Source: Meghimatium bilineatum
Taxonomy: Eukaryota; Mollusca; Gastropoda; Stylommatophora; Philomycidae
Direction: 5' to 3'
DNA: 64,000 nucleotides
NCBI GenBank assembly: GCA_034231615.1
Contig: CM067309.1
Location: 43,644,181-43,708,180, forward strand
Shown: positions 37,101 to 50,500 of the stretch, one piece after another
Position numbering within the stretch: position 1 is the stretch's first letter
Layout: the number at the start of each line of letters is the position of its first letter
Position numbers and translations under genes: made by a program
Notes under the pieces: generated by a model
What the model was told of the DNA's origin: nothing
What the model saw: the letters and a program-made list of their open reading frames with translations, nothing else
The model's database searches: none

Positions 37101-38429
37101 CGCCTGCTGTCTCATATTTTAAAACAGCTCCCGTTTATTTGCCCTAAACAACTGGTTATTACCTGGATTTTACCACTGGTTATTACCACATATTTATGTC
37201 GTGTAGCGGTGATTTTAATTGTCTTGTGCATCCTCATCATCTTTCTTCCTTCGATCTCCCCCTCCCTCGTCCGTTCGTTTGATGTATCGGTTTGCTGGGA
37301 AACTTCCATAATTACCTCTCTTGGGTTGTCTACTTATGATACTTTTTCTCCTTTTTTCCACTCCTCTAAAATTCACAACCTATTACAACATTTGTCTGCT
37401 GTGTATACAAGAAAAAAAAAACAAGCCATACGTAACAATTCAATGCATAATACAACCAATTTAACACATAAATTCAACCAAATTGTCATGCCGCTTCCTG
37501 ATACGTTCTAGCTGTGGAAACAATTGTCATTCATGCACATAATATTTACAGCCTTAGTAACTACCTAACTAATCCTTATCTAATTGATAAATTGTTCTTC
37601 TCTTTATTAACAATTAGTGCACACCTTTTCTAAAGAAAAAAATTTTGAATGTCCCGCACAAATAATGTGTAAAAATTGTTCAGAATATCAAAGTGTCACT
37701 GTAATCTATATAACCATGTGTTCACAATGTAATCCTCATCTGAATGTAATGTAAATTTGTAATTGTCACTCAATGTTCTCTGTCACTGAGACCTAACTTA
37801 GCAAAAGTGTTCTTAACTTAATGAATAACTCTCATCTGAATGTAACGTAATTTGTAATTGTCGCTCAGTGCCCTGTGTCACCGAGACCTACTTAGCAGCA
37901 ATGTTCTTCACTTATGAATAATCCTCATCATGGAGTTCACAGTATAATCTAATGGTTACTCACAGTTCTGGTGTTTCTCCTCAAAGTCATCTGGTAATTA
38001 GCGATCATACCATTTTGAATATGCACACTGTCAATATTCTTCAAGAATATAACTTCATAGTTTTAAGTGATTTATACTCTGAATCTGAAGAGTTCTGAAT
38101 TTCCTGTTGCTTGAATCTGAGGATGTCAGCTGGAAATTAATATTTCATGTTCTTTGCCCTCAACTGCTTCCGTTATGTAGTATAGTATTCTTGAATACTC
38201 TGCTTTGGTTCTCCTCTTTCCTCTGCCTTCATAATTTTGTGTATGATCTGATCCTGGTCATGGCACCTGTTATGACTGTCTAATTGTGAATGAGTCATAC
38301 CTTCTCTGTTAGGACAGTGTTAAAGGATGATACCACCACCGGTTGATGTATGTTCAGCACAAGTCATGTGATATAAGCCGTTGTATTCAAATATAGTAGC
38401 GTATTCAATAAGATGGCGACAACCAGAAT

Positions 38430-38518
<89 letters not shown>

Positions 38519-41500
38519 CTGTTTATTGCTTCATCACAACATCCAAGTTAATAATCCAGGGTTAGATCAATAATTCAATGTATAGTAACTTAAGAAATAT
38601 TAAATATCTCTCAGTTCACAGGCTTTTCTAGAGACTTAATTGTCTCATTTCTTACAGGAAAGTCTGGGGATGACACTCATTCACTGATAACAACGACTGT
38701 CATGGAACAGTCACACCATGTTGATACATTTGGGGGGGGGCACATTTGGAGATCTACAAAAGTTATGAAATGTTCCCTTTGGTGTTCTTGGATTTTTTCT
38801 TGGAGTTGACGAGCAGTAAAGAACTTGTTTACTATCTCGTGACCTGCATGAAATCCGCATTGATTTTCAGGCAGAAAATCTTCTGTGAGTGTCTGTGCTA
38901 GTCGGTTCAGCATTACATGAGCTAATAGTTTGCCGGCTATAGATAGCAATGATATTCCTCGGTGGTTGTCACAGGACTGTTTTTTCCCTTGCCTTTATAT
39001 AGGTGGATAATAGAGGCATCTTTCAGGTTTTCGGCAGGGTTCCTAAGCTCCAGCACATAACAAAGATCTTGGTAAGCTTCTGAACAAGCACCTTGTAGAT
39101 GTCTGCTGAGATGGCATCCATACCAGGAGCTTTTGCATGTGACATTTGTTCAATGGCAGTCTTTAATTCTTGATTTGTGTGTGGTATGTCAAGCTTTTCT
39201 CTTATGTTGTATTGTTGCATGCGATTGCTTTTCGCTGCAGCTTATGCTGTAGGCTGATGGCTTATTTAAAATTGCTTCGAAATATTGTGCCCATCAGTTT
39301 AGGGTCTGTGTTTTTTCTGTAAGAAGGGCCATTTGCATTATGCAAGTACGGTGATTCGGCAGAAAGTGGGCCTGATATTGTTCTCAGTGCCTTGTAGAAT
39401 TGCTTGTAGTCCCCCCTGTCAGCAAAATTTTGGATCTCCTTGGCTTTTTGTTGCAACCACCTATCATGCATCTCCCTTAGTTTCCGTTGGCATGTGCAGT
39501 GGACTACTGATGTATATTGCTTTATTTTGAAAGTGAAGATGGATCACCTTGAAGATTTCTGAAGGCACTGTTCTTTTAATCTAGCTTAGTGTTAATTTAT
39601 GTGTCATTGTCATCGAACCAGTTTTGGTTTTTGTGCATCATCAGACCTAAATGTTCCTTAGCCATAGCATGAAGGATGTTTGAGAAGGATACCCATCTAT
39701 CCTCAACAGTAACATCTTCCATGTTCAAGTCTTTCATATATAGTTCAATATAGAATGATAATGAGTCATCTTAACATTAGAATAATAAGTTATAGCCCAG
39801 TCAGATAATGTAGAAAATATTCATTCATATGATGATTAAACAAAAAAAGTGACATCATGCATAGGCCTACATCATCTTAGATGTAGTTCAATGATGGATC
39901 TAGTCTAGATGACATCTAGACTAGCCTATATGAATCCTTGAACTAGATCACTTAAATGGTCAATTAAAGCATTACTACCATACCACTCATCACCAAAAGT
40001 GAGTATGGTAGGCTTAACCTTTAGCACTTTGGCTTAAAATTATGCAAATTCCTTCCTGTGCCTAGTTTATTTTATGACAATGTGCATTATTGTTGGTGGG
40101 TGACTGGAAAATGGATAAACTTTTTTGTTGTTAGTGATTTTAAAAATATTTTGTGTACTTGTAAATAATTGAATACAACATATATTGGTGTTTTTGTTTT
40201 GTTTGTGTATATGTGATAGAAGAGGTATGAGAAAGTGAAGTTGAAAAGTGGGGGGAAATGCACTAAAAATATGGAAAAAATCTTGACGCAGCTATACTTG
40301 AGCAATGGGGACAACACTGATAAAATTCTCCTAATACCTATGCCTATTGTATTTTGTTTTTCATAATCAAAGTAGCATAATATGGATGAATAAACAAATA
40401 AAACATGTATATGTCACTTATAATGTCGGTCCTTCTATATTAGATCTAAGCCGTCATACAACGTAATTATATGCCGATATAATTCAATGCCGATCTGTGG
40501 TGCCCGTGATAAATATTGAAAAGAATAAGTAAAGATTCTTATATTATATTCAGGTGTATTTAAAATACTTAGTGTTAAACCCATATTTTTCTTTTATGAT
40601 GGTGTGTATATATTTGATGTCTGCTAATAGGTCTTTGTTTAACATGTATATTTTAAGTACTGTATGTCTTTTTCACACACTGCAGCTGTATGACAAGAAT
40701 GTCATGGAGGATTTGGGAAAGGAGTTTCAGGATTTAAATGTGTTCTCAAGAGTCCTGCGAGTCATGAACAAACGGTACATCTATTGTCATCCTTTCTCAA
40801 TAATCTCTTGTCATCCCTTCTCAATAAATCTATTGTTATTCTTTCTCAATAAATCTATTGTCATCATTTATCAATAAATACATTTTAAAAATAGTGACCT
40901 CGAAATTGCCAGTAATTTTATTTATATTGTATTTGATAATTGGCTGCATCTAGAGGTCTCACCTGTTTCTTACCAGATCTTACCTCCAAATACAGACTGT
41001 ATCTGATAATTGGCTGCAAGCGGAAGATTTGAAAGTCTCACTAGTTTTTTACCAGATCATATAGACCCATCTCCATATACAGAATGTATCTAAACATTGC
41101 ATGGGATTCTATGCCAGAATTAACATCTTTATTAATCTCAGTACACATCATAGAGATGCAACAATATAAGTTTGAAACTGTCATCATGGATGGCTACCAC
41201 ACTAATCACCACGCAACAATACAAGTCTCATTGTCATCATTGCCTGTGATGGCTACAAGACTACTTACCATTGCCTGCAATGGCTACAAGACTAATCACG
41301 CGTAACAATACAAGTCTGAAATTGTCATCATTGCCTGTGATTGATGTCTACCAGATTAATCTTCTTCTTCATCGTTCTTCATTCAGATATCAGGTTACAG
41401 CGCCAATAGCTTCAATGAATTTTGCGATTCGCTTCAGGTCATCCATGAAACCCCTCAGATCTGGAAGTAGTGCCAGATGAGGTAGGGATCATTTGGTTCT

Positions 41501-44500
41501 GCAATTGGGTGCATCTGCTTCCACTTTTTCTTATATTCTGCATTTTTCATAATCTTACACTCATAGTATTTATTATCACTTTGTATTTGTTCTAGTGATC
41601 CCACTTTCTTTGCCAGATCAGCTTTTCCATTTCCAAGTATGCCACAGTGACCAGTGATCCACTGCAGTACTAGTTCTTTGATAGTAATGTTGAGGTGTAG
41701 TAAGCAGGCCGTAAGTTCATTCATGCTCATGTTCTTTGGATCTTTCAGTGCCTGCAATGCTGACTTTGCATCAGTTAGAATAACTACATGTCTATTGTAA
41801 CTCAGCAAGCAGTTTATGAGCATTTTGGCTGCCTATATTATGGCTTCCATTTCTGCTTTGAAAATTGTGGAATGTTTGCCTGTGGGTATGGATTTTTTTG
41901 TGGGAGCCGCGTTAGCGCAGTGGTTAGCGCACTGGCTTCGCATATGAGTGGTCCTGGGTTCATTCCCCAGTTGAGGCGGAAATTTTTTCAGATCGCAACG
42001 GCTCCCTTTTCGACCCAGCCTTAAATGGGTACCGGATTAATCTAGGAAGTAAAGACTGCGAGATAGAGGAGATGGTTACCGCCCTCATTAGCAGAGCCTC
42101 TGAAATGTGAGATCGCTAGCATCTCACACCCCTACGGCATTAATAAATGCTATGGGTTACTTTTACTTTACTTTACTTTACTATGGATTTTTCTATTTCT
42201 TTTCCATCTGGTGTTACTATATATATATATTCTCGCTTCTCCATATAATACTGTTTAATTTGCTGATCCATCTGTATATATGTATCTATATATCCTTTGT
42301 GGTAAAGATGTTTATTCACAAAAAAAACTAATGAATTTGCAAACAAAACAAGAAAAAATATTAAAAAATTACTTATATTTGTTTTTTAAATTGTCTGAAG
42401 TAGAAATCCTGTAAAAAAATCTTAATTCTACAAAATTTATGTGGTTTCATTGTCAAATCACCATAATTTCACTGGTGAGAATGAATGATCCTTATAGATT
42501 TGCCATAAATTGTTCTGTGAAACCCTAGATCTGTTAAGATTCCTAGTAAGATTTGGGATTGCTCCAACAAAATCGAGTAGTGGCTTTAACCTCATGAAAG
42601 CCATGAGATCAACACTGTATAATAATGTAAACACCTACTTACCTCTCAAGAATTGACTACTCACATCACAATCCATAATGATTTTACTGAAAATTGATAA
42701 AACAAAAGTCTATAAAACCCCTTTCATGGCCCCGCAGATGTGGACATATTTAATATACCGGTATTTCGCTATCACAATGCCATTCGATGTCTCCCTCTTC
42801 ATAAACTATGGAGAAAGGAAGTCAAATATAATAGCTAACTAGGACTGGTTACTTTAAACGTGATCTTTAAACACTAGTCATTTGAGTACTAGAGAATGCC
42901 CCTTTGTTGTTTGGCCAGAAGTTTGGATTCCAGTATTCAAGGCTCAAAATAGAATATCAATCTTATCGAAGCAAGTAAAAAAAGTGTGATTCCAAGTGAC
43001 TTGTGTTCTTCCAATAAAGGTGACTGTAGTTGTCGAATGTTTAAAACTTAAAGAAGAATATAGAGAAGTAGACGTCAAGACAACAAACAACAAATCTAAC
43101 ACAAACAAAACAAACACTACAACAACTCACTTGCATCCTTTGGTGGATTGAGAACTGTTTAAATGATATTAAGACTTGTAGTTATAAATAGCTGAATAAA
43201 TTTTAGTCTGTCTCTGGACACATATCACATGACCACGAATTTTATCTTATGGTTGGCATATATGAAGTGTTATTATATTGGTAGTAATCATTGAAGAATT
43301 TGGTGAGTGGAAACTATCACAGAACATTGTAATTATATTTATGAGACAGGTCACATACCTAAACACATGAAATCATCAATATTCATGTGAAAACTATCAC
43401 AAAGAACTTTGCAATGATATATATGAAACAGGCCACATACCTAAACACATGAAATCATTAATATTCATACCACTACCTAAGAAGCCCAGGGCTGTGGACT
43501 GTACAGAATATGGAACAATAAGTTTGATGAGTCATATAACCAAAATACTACTCCAGATAATACATGAAAGAATTAAAAACAAGATAGACACTGAGGTCAG
43601 TGAAGAGTAATTTGGTTTTAGAAAAAAACAAAGGAATCAGAGAAGCTATACTTAGTATCCGACTATTGATAAATAAATAAATACATAGCAGTAAAAAAAG
43701 TATTCATACTTACTTTATAGACTACTGCAAGGTCTTTGACAGTCAGAGTTCATGAATAATTACTTGAATGTCGCATATAAGAAATAGGCATAGATGAAAA
43801 AGACATGAGACTGATTAGAAAATACATTGGGAACAGACAGCATCAATAAGGTGTGAAAAAAGCTACTCATCATACATAGAAATAAAAAGAAGAGTAAGAC
43901 AAGGATATATTTTATATATCCAAAATATATCCTATTTAATATCTACACAGAGAATATCTTTAAACATATAAAAGGAATGCTATAACTCAAGACCAGTGGG
44001 AAAATAATAAACATCCTGAGAGATGCTGATGACAGCAGAAAGTGAATATGAACTACAAAGACTAATAGATCAAGTCGAAATATCAAATAAAGAATATGGA
44101 CTGGATATAAATAAATAGAAAACAAAAACCATGATAATCAGCTGATTCACAGAAGATGTGCTAAACATAAAAATACATGGAAACTACAAGTAGAACATTA
44201 TCAATATCTTGGACACATAATCACAAAGGATGGCAGATGTGAAACAGAAATTAAAAGGAGAATAGGAATAGCTAAAAGTAATTTCAATGTGTGTGTGTCA
44301 TGTGACGTATTCCTTCCAGAACGTTGTCTTCCCAATGAACTCTCTGAACCTCTCTCTGTCTTGGGCGATGTGGCTTGCATTTTCTAGCGATGTATTCATA
44401 TTATCTTTAATGTCGTCAGTCCATCGTCTTCTTGGTCTGCCCCTTCTCCTCTTCCCAGGTACTCTTCCCTCCATTATTTGTCTTTCTAAACAGTTATGTC

Positions 44501-47500
44501 TCTTTATATGACCAAACAGGCGTAGTTTTCTTTTTGTTATTGTGTTTAGTAACCAACACTCTGGAATATTCAGTGTGTTTATAATATCTGAGTTTCTGAT
44601 TTTATCCTTCCATGATATTCTAAGTATCTTTCTGTAGCATTTCAGCTCGAAGGCGTTGATCTTCTTTGCCGCTGTTTTACTTAGAGTCCATGTTTCACAG
44701 CCGTATGTTGCAACCGGAAAAATAAAAGTTCGTAACATCAGCACTTTCGTTTCTATTTTGTTGTTTTTCCATATGTTTTTCAGCCGTGTTATTTTGCAAT
44801 ATGCCATTGCCAATCTCTTCCTTATTTCTGCCATGCAGTCTCCTGCACCGTTGATGTTTGCTCCTAAGTATTCAAATTTATCCACACATTCTATCTCGGT
44901 ATTGTCTATTCTGATTTTTGGTTGTTGTGTTGTTATATCTGTTGACATGATTTTTGTTTTCTGCGTGTTTAAATACAAATTTTGTGCTTCGCTATATTTC
45001 TTTGTGTGCGAAAAAGTTCGGTTAATCCATTGAAAATTTCTAGGCACAATATTCCTGTAGGTTGCCATTACTTTCGGGAAGGAACAACCGTTAATCGAGC
45101 ACCGTAAAGAGAACACATTCGTTCTAGTCGGCCATTTTGGCGGAATTTCAATGACATGAGGAAAATATTAACATCTAAACAAATTACAAGCAAGCTAACA
45201 GTGAGAATTATAAAATGCTGCATCTATTTTATATTAATATATGGCTCAGAAACATGGACAATAAACAAATAGAAGACAGAACTGATGCATTGAGATGTGT
45301 ATATATAGAAAAATAGAGAGAAAATCATGGAAAGAGAACACAAACAAAGAGGTTCTAACAATTAATATGAAGAAAGAATTATTAAAGGAAATAAAAATCA
45401 AGCACATAAAATATTATGGACACATTAAAAGATATGACACCTTGTTGAAGACCTTACTTGAGGGTATTGTCGAAGGGAGGCGAGCAAGAAGTAGACAGGG
45501 ATACAAGTGGGTGAGTAACATCACAAGATGGACAGGTTACAGTCTAGCAGAGTGCACCACCAAAACAAGAGATAGGGAATGTTGGAGGTTTGTTACAGCC
45601 AACCTTCATAACCTATTATAACAGTCAACTCCTAGTAGATGATATGCAGTGATGCTCTGCTATTATGGAAGCCTGACAAAGCTTCATCTATACAATAATG
45701 TTTTTACCACCTCTGAGTAGGAGACTATCTCAAAGCCTTACAAACTGCTGGTGTGCACACCGCTGAGATGCACATCATTGAGAGATGGTTTCTTCTTGAT
45801 ATAAATTAAGTTTTGGATAAACTATCCTATTGCTCAAAATGAAACAAGAGTTCTATTGCTAACAATATTTGGGATTCTAAACAAACAAATATGATATTTT
45901 AAAATATGTTTGTTTTCAAATGTTCTATGTATTCGAATACTCTGGTGGTTCGTGATCCAGTGGTCCATAGGCTCATACCCTGTGGTCGGTTTATGCTGGA
46001 AAGTAATTATTCTGTTTTAAACAAGTAAGTTTTGAAACTGTTAGGTCCAGGAAACAATGAATGAGGGTCCACAAAGGTCTGCTCTGGTTATTGTACAAGA
46101 ATGATAGAAAATTGGAAAAATCCATCAACGATCAGAATTCCAACTCACAGGGCACAAGTTTCAATACACCATCAAACAATACAATGACAGCTAAGATAGC
46201 TACATCGAACATCTGTGGCCTCAACAATAAAGAACCAGAAATGGTTGAATTTATGATTAAACATAAGGTTTCCATAATGGGAATTGCAGATTGTAGAAAG
46301 AAAAGTAAAATAAAAAACTAACGAACAACAAATATGTATTATTCTAGAGCAGTGTTAAAGAAGAACAAAGGGCTATACATGGAGTAGGATTCATTTTCAA
46401 TTCAGACACCGCTAAAAATGTAAACAAACAATAATTTCTGTAAGATAGGAGATTCAAAAAGTCAACATTGCAAATTATAAACTTGCACCAATCTTGAAAC
46501 ATGGTAGGAGAATATTAGTGATCCATGATTAAAGCAGTATTGTTTCTAACCACTATTTCTTTTTGCTTTCCTGTATATATTACCCTGCAAGAGTGTGTTT
46601 TGTTATTTGATCTAATGTTATAGGCATTGTTGTCATGATTTTGTTAAATTATGTTGCTTCTAATGTTATCTTGAGTGTGCTAATACAGTGTTTTATAAAC
46701 ATTGAGCAGGATTCTGTTACATCGTTGCTTTCAAGCAATTATGGACAATGAGGTCAACTTAGCCAAGCTCTTGGCGATACGATTTTGTAAGAAATTGACT
46801 CCTGAAGTTCTAGAAGATCCTCTTGCTAAAGGACGAATATTACAGTTGGGATTCTCTCTAGGTAACATTTTAATTGGTGTTCTGCTGAACTATAAGATAT
46901 AATGTACATACTGTAGAAGAGAAATGCAGCAGCTCAACAGCGGAGAGCAGCTAGAAAGTCACGGATAGACCAAGATCTGTCTACAGCCGTCATTCCATGT
47001 CCGAACTGTCCAAGGACATTTACAGCTCGAATAGGGCTCATTAGCCATCTATGAACTCATAATCAAGGACATAACTAAAATTGAATTTTCAAAAGTGGAT
47101 GTAACAAATGGTCATCATCACTTGTGATGGGACGAACAACATATTGTAACTAGTGTTTTCTATTGTGCTGTAAGTTTGTGAGGAAACTATCACTTTCACA
47201 CAACTTGTCTCCGAAAAGTTATGAACATATGGTAAGACAAGATTCCAGATAACATAGTCTGTGACATAACTGATATGCCCAGCATTGACATTATTCTTAT
47301 GCAGACAGTAATGCAAAATAAGTTAAACAAAAAAGCATGCATTTTCTCTTTTACTGGACATGCGTTTCATAACCGGTACCGGGTAATGTTTCTGCGGTAA
47401 GGGAAACATTCCCTGGTCAACTCAGTTATCAATTTTGTGTGGTTTTGTTTAGTTTAAACGTTATTATTTTCTTGAAAAAGTCCCATTTGGACCAATTTGT

Positions 47501-50500
47501 GGAAAATGTATTTGCGCCAATGCACAAATCTTGACACATGCCTTTGGCATGTCTGGAGGGCATTCAAATAGGGAAAGATGTCTGCATGCAGTGTGAGCAA
47601 TATTAATACACAGGTTGCTTGAACAGTTGGCTTATTAGCAACAAAGATACAGACATCCACCGTCAGTGAAATTTGTAAAACACTTGAGTGTATTTGGATG
47701 TGTTTGCATGGATAAATTGGTGACCTAAAGCATCTTCATTCTCTGTACTATATCCTACTAGAAATCTAGAATAAAGGACCATTGTCCTGCTACAAGTGAG
47801 ATCCAAATTTTAAAGCATCTTCGTTCTCTGGACTATATCCTACTGGAAATCTAGAATAATGGACCATTGTCCTGCTACAAGAGACATCCAAAAGGAGTTT
47901 GAGATGGGCGACAGTAGGATCATTGTCCTGCTACAAAGGGACATCCAAAAGGAGTTTGAGATGGGCGACAGTAGGATCATTGTCCTGCTACAAGAGACAT
48001 CCAAAAGGAGTTTGAGATGGGCGACAGTAGGATCATTGTCCTGCTACAAGAGACATCCAAAAGGAGTTTGAGATGGGCGACAGTAGGATCATTGTCCTGC
48101 TACAAGAGACATCCAAAAGGAGTTTGAGATGGGCGACAGTAGGATCATTGTCCTGCTACAAGAGACATCCAAAAGGAGTTTGAGATGGGCGACAGTAGGA
48201 TCATTGTCCTGCTACAAGAGACATCCAAAAGGAGTTTGAGATGGGCGACTGTAGGATCATTGTCCTGCTACAAGAGACATCCAAAAGGAGTTTGAGATGG
48301 GCGACAGTAGGATCATTGTCCTGCTACAAAGGGACATCCAAAAGGAGTTTGAGATGGGCGACAGTAGGATCATTGTCCTGCTACAAGAGACATCCAAAAG
48401 GAGTTTGAGATGGGCGACAGTAGGATCATTGTCCTGCTACAAGAGACATCCAAAAGGAGTTTGAGATGGGCGACAGTAGGATCATTGTCCTGCTACAAGA
48501 GACATCCAAAAGGAGTTTGAGATGGGCGACAGTAGGATCATTGTCCTGCTACAAGAGACATCTAAAAGGAGTTTAAGAATTAACACTAAAACATATTTGA
48601 TACTTTTTATAGTCTTACACTGGTGTTCTGGAATTGAACTCTGCCAGTACTTGTGTGGTTAACTAGATTAGCAGTATTTATGTATGTATCAAGAAAATGT
48701 TTACCTTCTCTTGCCAGGTTCATTTCTTTGTGAGGCAGGCTGGTTTGCAGATAGTATTGCCATCTACACTGCTTGCCTTAATGCATGTATAGATGATCAA
48801 AGTGCTCAAGATAGATTTCGAGCTATGGAATTTTCAGTCAGGTACAGATAGCCTAGATGTGTACTTCGTTTTAGTAATTTTATATGTTAATTTCCCAATC
48901 AAGGCCAACTCCTTGAAGCAGATATTTATTGATCTTAGTTTATACAACAGAGACTAAAAACTAAGACAGCTGGACCCTCATGTAATCGAGAAAGACTACA
49001 GTCTCCTCTAGCAAATGATAGTGTTGAAGATAGACAGCCAGTTTAGAGATGCACTACAGCAATCAGGATGTCATCAAGGAGTTCTATAGCCAACACACTT
49101 TGTTAAGATTGTACTGAAAAGGCATTATGTAGTTCCGATGGCAATTTCTCCCATTCTACATCAGTATCTATGTCTTCAGGTGGACACATATGTTGAATAA
49201 TATCCTCCACCTGACCCACCCTAGATTTTCCTTTTTAGAGCCTGCTCCCCTTTATTCTTCTAATTTATCAGTGCAAAGGATAATTTATGTCAGCACTAAC
49301 ATGATGAAGGAAATCACACTCTTGGCAGATCCTTGTTATATTCTCCATGGTTGGACAATTTTTCCAATATCAAGAGACCTGCCATGCATATTAGACTGAA
49401 CTGTTATGTGAGCTGTTAGACTGAACTGCCAGTACAGAGATGCAGAGGAAACTTAAAACAAAGCCTTGAAGATTTGTACAGAGTTGGAATTCAGAAGTCA
49501 CAATGTCAAAAATCTGTCCTGCATGCATAACTGTGTGCTCTATTGTGTGTTCAGAGTGAATACACACAGACAGACAGAGTATGTGACAGACTCCCAGAGT
49601 ATGATGGAGCTCTCTTGAGACACTTTGTGGGTGTCCTTAATGTGTTTTTGTGCAATTTAATGCATATAATGTGAGAATTACTGATGAACAGAAAGTAGTG
49701 GTATTCTGTAGAAAGGCAAGTTCTATATTATTGTTAGTGCAGAAATGGCTACACTGGAAGAATCTAGGCAGCTCACACAGAACTGTGAGGCTTACAGAAT
49801 GGCAGTGAGGACAATGTTCTGCAAAGGACACGTTATATAGAGAGAGTAGAAATGGCTAAATTTAAAAAAAGGGAAGTTTTGTATCTTGTTAGACTAGAAA
49901 TGGCTACATAATATAGAAAGTAATAATATGTGGTCAGTGGTTTCCTTTCATAGTTAATTCTTTTCTGTAAGAAGTGGTTTTGTACTGTTAGTAGTGATCT
50001 TGTTCTTCATTTATTATGATTCCTTCCTGCAGATTACTTCATAGTCAGAATGTGAACTGCCAGTACAGAGATGCAGAGGAAACTTATAACAAAGCCTTGA
50101 AGATTTGTACAGAGTTGGAGGGCAGGAGTCACAAAGTGAACAAAGCTGTTCTGTATGCAGAAAGGTGTGCACTATTGTTTGCTCAGAGTAAATACACACA
50201 GGTAAAGTTGTTTTATTGATTTCTTGAACTTGATGATCTGGATGTTTTATTATGCTTGAGCACTAGTCAATAGTCAACATCAAAATTGTACCAGTAGTGA
50301 AAAAAGTTGATGTAACTCATTTTGGGGTGCTGAAAATGAAAATGATATTTAAAAATGTTTTATTTGCTCTAGATTTTTTTAGATATATGCCGTTTGTTGT
50401 TTTTAACCTTATGGGCTCTGAGGCGACTATAACCCCTGATGTCATTATGTAACTAGGGCCTGTAGGCGTCTCCATTCACCCCTGTTCCTATGCCCCAATT

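Noticed and set aside
37077-37511. 144-codon + strand frame
   Set aside because: Hydrophobic, no domain, antisense to the probable ORF1 region of a LINE.
41905-41980. tRNA gene
   Set aside because: The A and B boxes are present, but the sequence is the head of a SINE with a non-tRNA body, tail and target duplication. The acceptor stem does not pair.
47864-48575. Regular 56-bp repeats resembling a CRISPR array
   Set aside because: The units are head to tail with no unique spacers, the sequence lies in an animal intron, and the unit is the head of a dispersed repeat.
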